A DNA stretch of 64,000 nt from Ipomoea triloba (taxonomy: Eukaryota > Streptophyta > Magnoliopsida > Solanales > Convolvulaceae): positions 36,243,697 through 36,307,696 of the forward strand of contig NC_044916.1 in the NCBI RefSeq assembly GCF_003576645.1, in the 5' to 3' direction. Shown here piece after piece: positions 58,822 through 64,000 of this stretch. How positions within the stretch are numbered: position 1 is the stretch's first letter; each line of letters begins with the position of its first letter. Position numbers and translations under genes: made by a program. The notes beneath the pieces are model-generated. The model made no database searches. It worked only from the letters and a program-made list of their open reading frames with translations, and was not told where the DNA came from.

Positions 58822-59602
58822 TATTATTTGGCTTTAACCATTGTTGTTTTTTGTTTGGTTTATTTGCTTTCTTTTTTAAATTTTGTATATCATTGTTACA
58901 TTAATACGGAGTATTATGCTTTATTTGGATTGAAAAAATATGTAAAATTTGATTTTTTTTGGGTACATTCATTCACAATTTGTATTTTATTATTAATATA
59001 TCAGGGTACGCGTATACACTTGACATTCAAACAACTACATGTTGAAAAATTCAAGTGTATGCTTAATAAGGGCTGTTTATACGCAATAAATAATTTCATT
59101 GTTTCCAACAATTCTATGTCATTCAAAACCACTCAACACAAATACATGCTCAGTTCCATGCGGGGCACAAAAGTGATTGAACATGCAGATACTAGTTTCC
59201 CAAACAATATTTATAAATTCAAGGAGTTTGGCCAACTTAAACCAGAAGATATAATTTCTTCAGAATTATTTGGTAATATTGTTTAGTATACAATAACTTC
59301 ATCTTTTAGCATATGTTATCTCATTTAATTATTTACAATTATGTATTTGTTAAAATAGATTTGATTGGCTTTATTGTATCTATGCAATCACCCTGCACTA
59401 CATTAGTTTATGGGCGACAAAAAAGATTCATGGAGACTGTTATTCAAGATCATGAGTAAGTAATGTTTAAAAACTATTTTTACATATTACAATTCTATTA
59501 CTTTTCTATGTTACTATATTTGAAAATAAATATTCTTTATTGAACAACTCTATACAGTGGACAAATTTTAAGATGTACTTTTTGGGACCAATCGATTAAT
59601 AT
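58429..59602 (+). pseudogene. RPA1-like (replication protein A OB-fold) gene, truncated
   Basis: Exons 58429-58566, 59005-59272, 59359-59455 and the start of a fourth at 59558 join in frame and encode an N-terminal OB-fold of the plant RPA-70 type: AWAIKVRLIRLYEVKNNRGA, GTRIHLTFKQLHVEKFK, CLYAINNFIVSNNSMSFKTT, then LFDLIGFIVSMQSPC and GQILRCTFWDQSI. RPA-like genes of this kind are carried by plant Helitrons, where they are thought to bind single-stranded DNA. At about 59600 the homology stops and helicase sequence follows, so the second half is lost. The first intron contains long (AT)n and (ATT)n runs. Confidence 0.7.
58582..58632. repeat. (AT)n microsatellite inside the RPA-like intron
   Basis: About 25 AT units. 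An (ATT)n run follows at about 58790-58820. Confidence 0.9.
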
Positions 59603-59801
59603 AATAAGAGTCAAGGACAATCGCTTTCTCATATAGGCCTATTCTTGAAAAAACCTGTCTTTAGTCACGGACAATTATATGTTGCAGTTTCTAGGGTCAC
59701 TACTCCAGAGGGTACAGAAAATATTGATTTGTGACAGTGAAAGTACCGGAACAACTTCAACAGCAAACATTGTACACAAGGAAGTTTTTCAGAATTTGTA
59801 A
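59603..59801 (+). pseudogene. C-terminal fragment of a Helitron (PIF1-type) helicase
   Basis: Beginning [20 protein letters not shown] and continuing [17 protein letters not shown], the frame matches the last conserved helicase motifs of Rep/Helicase proteins (the SQGQ and [10 protein letters not shown] blocks). The frame meets TGA at 59732, but the shifted frame continues [26 protein letters not shown] to a stop at 59799-59801, the usual Helitron C-terminus, so there is one frameshift at about 59715-59730. Nothing of the Rep domain or the upstream helicase remains. The fragment is joined to RPA-like coding sequence just before it. Confidence 0.8.
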
Positions 59802-60286
59802 ATATTCGACTTCATTCTAAAATAATATTTTAATATTATAGTTGTTATTAAATTTATTATCTTCTTTACTTTCTAAAGAAAATGTACTACAATATTAATG
59901 AAAATCATTATGTTTTAATTTCGAGTATTTTTAATTCCAGACTATTGTATAATCTTTTTTAACCTTTCAAACATATTTATTATACAAAAAAAAAAAAAAC
60001 AATTATGGGAACAAAACTGTTTTAAATCAGATAATTTAAAATAACTTTAAGATACAGTTTGATTCCAATTATCTTTGCACATCTTAATGATTTTTAAAAT
60101 TATTTACACTTTTTCCCATATTAATTTAAATAGTAATAAAATTACATATCGAGACATATATTATTCATACTTTTGCACTTATCTTATCATTGAACAAATA
60201 TACACTAAAAAATATTATTAATTATTTATTGTTTAAAATTTAACCACTAATTTTATTATTTAAATATCTAATAGAAAAATATTATC

Positions 60287-60312
60287 CGTGCATCGCACGA
60301 GTAAAATACTAG
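60287..60312 (+). mobile_element. Helitron 3' terminus (hairpin plus CTAG)
   Basis: CGTGC-ATC-GCACG (60287-60299) is a 5-bp-stem hairpin followed 9 bases later by CTAG (60309-60312) and a host T. This is the standard Helitron 3' layout, hairpin then CTRR. Confidence 0.8.
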
Positions 60313-61087
60313 TATACATTTAAAACAAAATCCAATAATTAACGCCCATAATGTGTGGATGAGATGGCATTCAATTTAACCCTGAAAGTCTACCAATTAA
60401 GAATATAATGTAATTAGGTGTCAAAATTATTCAACTACAAGAGAAGCTTGCAAACTAATACATGTAAAGTTGGTCGAAAAGTTAACGTGGTAACCGCAAT
60501 TCAAAGTTTGACTTTACGTAGAGGGCAGTCTACTAGTCTTTTTTATTTGAGTCGGTTACAATTTATGGTCCTTCATAGGTTAGGATTATATGACCAGTTT
60601 CATCTATAAGGCACGTTCAGGTAGGGGAGAGAAGCTTAGCTTCAATGGAAATTTTAAAAGGATTGAAGCAAATGCTTCAAGTCAAGGAATCCATTGCCCA
60701 ATTTAATTAATTTCAATCCTATTCTCAAATAAAATTTGTTTACAGTAAGCATACCAACACTCCAGCAGGCGTTTGAGAATGGATAATGTTTTTGGGGAGC
60801 ACTCCGACATGCACCCACAAAGCCTAACATGCATGCATACAAACTAATAAAAACAGCAATGACGACATGTGATCGAGTTTGCAACGTACGTACGAGGTAT
60901 GATGACAGTATCAAGTGCCACCCAGACTAAACCCTAGGTGCTAATGCACTACAAAACAACATGCATATCGTTCTACACAAAATTAAAGAGACGATTACAA
61001 TTAATTAAGCAAGCATACATGCATACAACACATTGCAAACATCCCAAATCAAAGAGATTACATTCACAAGGTTGAGGACGGTGAAAA
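60313..61087. other. Spacer and 3' flank of the 83-residue gene
   Basis: Mixed composition. I see no supported gene; the part near 61000-61087 is probably 3' UTR of the minus-strand gene. Confidence 0.4.
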
Positions 61088-62161
61088 TCACACGCCGCGG
61101 TAAAGAAAAGGAGCGCAATTTGCCCTGTTCGCGATGCCCAAAGACCGTTTGTCCTTTCCGTGACAACCCGTCATCCCTTTGTCGTCGTCGTTCTTCTTCA
61201 GAAGATCCCACAAGGTATGGACATCTTCGTACTCGCACGTCCTCACTTCTTGGTCTAGCTTTCTCAGACCTGCAAATTAAACATTTTTTCTTCGCATCAA
61301 AAGCTGTGCCCGCTTACACGTACTGCACATTTGCAGATACAAAAGGAAACATCCAAACGTGCCATTTGTTCATATTTTCTTGGCGTAAACCAGCATGCAT
61401 GCATATCTACTGATCGTCTCAATTATGTAAAAGGTTGTTTTGTCTGGCCACATCAAGACAAATGAGCTTGTCGGCCGGCCAAGTGAATCATGGAATGGGT
61501 AAAAGACAAAAAACTTAATTGAATGATCATATGATAGCCATAGAAACAGTCAAACGGATAACAACCCCGCATGGCACCAACCCAACTCAATTGGTTTAGG
61601 AATAGATTGTGGAAAATGACACATGATTAAAGGGAATTACATTAAATGTGATAAACTTTTTGTGGGCACCGGACATTAGTTCTCATATCTAATAAGAATT
61701 GAGTCACATTAATTTATCTGTTCACTATCCTATTGGACCAAAAGTCAGAGACATAGGAGCCCTGTAGCAAGAAATTTCTCTTTTGTGGACAAGTAAGATA
61801 GACAATATTTGACACTCCGATATCAAGATGTGACTCTTGACATGCATTCATCTTAGATTTCAGAACCCCCCAGAATTTATCATAAAATCTTGCTGAACAA
61901 TAATGGTGTTGTTTTCCAGTGCATGTTAGCTTCAATACTTAAAAATGAATGAATATTAAATGATCAGCGCAGAAATGCAATCACCCAAAGCCTTATTATG
62001 CATGTGTTTATTCCTGATTATTACCAAATCCAGAAAAGAAAATGCAGGAAAAAAAAATTGTTGCAGAAGAATAATGATGGTGAAGACGGACCGGTTTTGC
62101 GAATGTGGAGACGTTTAGCGACTCTGGTCCAAACTTTCCTCATCTTTCTCAAAAACCCCAT
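61088..62161 (-). CDS. Small uncharacterised 83-residue protein, two exons
   Basis: Minus-strand exons 62161-62092 and 61269-61088 join across an 822-bp GT-AG intron (donor ACCG|GTCCGTC, acceptor TTAATTTGCAG|GTCTG) to 83 residues. The start MGFLRKMRKVWTRVAKRLHI is basic and helical. The middle LRKLDQEVRTCEYEDVHTLW followed by DLLKKND has the look of a conserved plant block, and the C-terminal third has SLGIANRANCAPFLYRGV. I recognise no function; CEYEDV-type blocks occur in small uncharacterised plant proteins, possibly stress-related, but I cannot name the family. The exon phases agree (phase 1), which supports the join. A longer leader lies upstream to about 62420. Confidence 0.6.
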
Positions 62162-62476
62162 GGCTGCAAATAGTAGCCCGCACGTACTATTCTCTGTCCC
62201 CCGCCTCCTATAACCTTTTCTGGTAAATTCAGTTATGGAGTAATTATATGTTTATCGGCATACCAGAGAGAAAGAGAGGAGGAAAAGGGGGAGAGCGAGA
62301 GACAAGACAACAGAATGGTGCTTTCGTCTTCTATTTGGGGTGATGGTGAAGGATTGTGAATCAACTTCCTCACCAATGGTGGTGAGGGACTCACTGCCTT
62401 GCTGACGTAAAGTTCATATAAACCTGACACCTGGCATAGTGTGGGCCCGTTCATTATTAAATAAGGGAAAATGGAA
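62162..62476. other. Leader and promoter of the 83-residue gene
   Basis: On the minus strand this is CT- and CA-rich (CTCTCGCTCTCCCCC), typical of a plant 5' UTR. A frame of 73 codons within it (62233-62454) is probably not translated. Confidence 0.4.
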
Positions 62477-62816
62477 TTATGCTATGGACCCGGTCTACCT
62501 TGGACAAGCTCATGTTCACAGTTTAAAAATTTTATGTTCACAGATTAAAAATTTTATGTTCACAATTTTAGAACTTTACATTACTCAATATATACAATTT
62601 TTGAATTTTATATTCACAATTTTGTTATATAACTTCAAAAATTATGTTATACTATTGTATAGAATTATGAAATTGTGAATATAGATTTATGAAATTGTAA
62701 ATATAATGTTTTTAATTGTGAATACAAAATTCAAAAATTATGAATATAAAGTTTAAAAATTGTGAACATAAATTTTAAAATTGTGAATATGAACCTGGTC
62801 CAGGTCCATGGCATAA
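62477..62816. mobile_element. Inverted-repeat MITE in the shared promoter region
   Basis: The left end TTATGCTATGGACCCGGTC pairs with the right end read in reverse (TTATGCCATGGACCTGGAC). The interior repeats TTATGTTCACAGATTAAAAA-like words in both orientations, making a long fold-back. It lies between the divergently transcribed 83-residue gene and TAF4b. No clear target duplication. Confidence 0.6.
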
Positions 62817-62881
62817 CAACCGGTGTGGTAGTACTGTGGTGTAGAGTGGATAGAAACCTCAAATCTGCGACCTGCGTGTTG

Positions 62882-62962
62882 TGGGCCTCGTCGATTAACT
62901 CGGTATGGTGTTTTAAAGCCCAAAGGCGTTTCTTTAAGAGAATAAGCTAATTTGATGGCCCA
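62882..62962 (+). promoter_or_regulatory. Site II motifs in the TAF4b promoter
   Basis: TGGGCC (62882-62887), AGCCCA (62917-62922) and GGCCCA (62957-62962) lie 210-290 bases before the TAF4b start codon. This arrangement is common in housekeeping promoters bound by TCP factors. Confidence 0.5.
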
Positions 62963-63172
62963 ATTGATAATACCAATGACCCAGTTACCAGAGCTCTTTC
63001 CATATCCGAAACGGAATAGGCTGGAGCATACAAGTAATCAGGTTGTCTTCCTGCGTCCGACATTGATCTATGTGACCAGGACACTGTTGTCTGAAAATCA
63101 CCTTCTCCCCGGCCAGGGATCCCGCCGGACTTCGGAGAGTGCTTTGAATCAATTTCGGAATTAACGCCCGCG

Positions 63173-64000
63173 ATGGACCCTTCAATCATGAAACTCCTCG
63201 AAGAAGACGAGGTTCTCGCTACCCACCTGCGGCGAATATTTTCATTTCATTTCATTTGTACCAATTTTTGTTTCTTTCTTGCTCTGTTTTAATTTGGGAA
63301 ATTACAGTGTTTTTGAGGAGGGGATGATAGAAATTTCATGTTTCCGCAGGATGAAACAATGCATTCGGGGGCGGATGTGGAGGCCTTCACAGCTGCCCTA
63401 AATAGACATATCGAAGGAGGAGATACTTCTACGTCTCAGCCTGCAGATTCCGGCGGCGGTAATCACCTTCGTTTTAGCTTCACTTACATTTCATAGTGAA
63501 TTACAGTAATTGATCCAAAACGATCTCTTCAGAAATATGCATCCTTGAGCATTTAAAAAAAAAAAATAAAAACACTCCGTATTAATAAACTGTCTAATGT
63601 TAATGTATGATTATCTTCTGCAATAGCTACTTAAATCTTTCCATTCTAGTGCTTTGTGATATTTTGACTCAAAATTTTACTGGGAATTACCCCTTTTAGC
63701 TAGGACATATATTTCTTAGTTCTTAGCATGATCACATTTTAGTGGAACTGCACATTTTCTTGTTTCTTGTTTCTTTTTTTTTTTTTTCGATTTTGCTAGT
63801 ATTTTCCCATATTGTGTGAAGGAATTTCCGACTTTCCTGTAAATTTCAATGTATATGAAAGTAAGACAAAGTTTACTACAGTGTTATCTCAAGGGAACAG
63901 TCACACCTCAAATCAGTTTGTTGACTGGCAAATCACCAGTCATGGTGAAAATATCATGCCTCAGAGTCTTCAGGATTCGAAGGACACACTGCAGAAATCA
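63173..64000 (+). CDS. TAF4B: TFIID subunit TAF4b, 5' part (3' partial)
   Basis: Exons 63173-63211, 63350-63458 and 63894 to the window edge encode the first 85 or so residues of a plant TAF4: MDPSIMKLLEEDE, then DETMHSGADVEAFTAALNR, then NSHTSNQFVDWQITSHGEN. TAF4 is a histone-fold TFIID subunit that pairs with TAF12 in transcription initiation. The N-terminus MDPSIMKLLEED and MHSGADVEAF are characteristic of plant TAF4/TAF4b. The third acceptor (CTCAAG at 63888-63893) lacks a strong pyrimidine tract, so that border is the least certain, but phase and reading frame agree. RST and histone-fold domains lie beyond the window. Confidence 0.88.

Larger units (their letters stand above)
52975..60312 (+). 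mobile_element. Helitron-type region (putative full span)
   Basis: The proposed 5' end is TCTATATATATAATAATAGA at 52975 and the 3' end is CTAG at 60309-60312, preceded by a hairpin; the outer bases are A and T, as Helitrons insert between A and T. Inside lie RPA-like and helicase-derived coding relics, a second Helitron-type 3' end at 57683-57697, and an inserted Pack-MULE. I infer one or two nested non-autonomous Helitrons of the same family; the 5' end is the weakest part of the call, because it is defined only by TC plus an AT-rich start. Confidence 0.45.

Noticed and set aside
58744..59286. A 180-codon frame starting MVFFFFCFTANYCC
   Set aside because: Its first half is translated intron and ATT repeat; only the part after 59005 is real, as exon 2 of the RPA-like gene.
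60949..60960. CACTACAAAA as a CACTA transposon end
   Set aside because: No inverse copy and no duplication nearby; the word is too short to support an element.
1..64000. CRISPR arrays, operons or prokaryote-type systems
   Set aside because: No regularly spaced direct repeats with unique spacers exist, and all genes are intron-bearing or plant-specific.

Overview
The window is nuclear DNA from a flowering plant, almost certainly a eudicot: genes carry GT-AG introns, intergenic DNA is AT-rich and full of short inverted-repeat transposons, and every recognisable protein belongs to a land-plant family. I cannot name the species from sequence alone.

Eleven protein genes can be supported. Left to right they are: the last exon of an EXO70 exocyst subunit (+, cut by the left edge); a five-exon WLIM1-type two-LIM-domain protein (-), convergent with EXO70; a ZCF37-like membrane protein (+); a 77-residue MGC-start protein in three exons (+); an intronless F-box/kelch protein (+); an armadillo-repeat protein (+); an RSL class II bHLH factor (-); a class II LOB-domain factor of the LBD37/38/39 type (+); a QWRF-family protein (-, six exons); an 83-residue two-exon protein (-); and the 5' end of TAF4b (+, cut by the right edge). 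A twelfth, weaker candidate is a 38-codon three-exon unit at about 31.1-31.8 kb behind a promoter-like block. The genes form no pathway; this is ordinary plant gene order with unrelated neighbours. RSL, WLIM1, EXO70 and QWRF families are all tied to cytoskeleton or polar growth, but adjacency does not show joint function.

The rest is repeat-rich. About 3-9.6 kb, 18.3-26 kb and 46-60 kb hold mobile elements and satellites: MULE-type inverted-repeat elements with 9-bp target duplications (19.3, 29.1 and 53.4 kb), a Harbinger-like element (49.7-51.0 kb), a hAT-like MITE (22.3 kb), tRNA-derived SINEs, a LINE reverse-transcriptase relic, a short-LTR relic with a tRNA-Met-type primer site, and a Helitron region (about 53.0-60.3 kb). 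Two points stand out. A 1,070-bp MULE at 53.4-54.4 kb carries a captured proline-rich, extensin-like gene end (a Pack-MULE) and sits inside the Helitron region. Nearby, a deletion has joined an RPA-like gene to the C-terminal end of a Helitron helicase. Single N positions at 52454 and 57880 mark assembly joins, the first flanked by a near-exact duplication.
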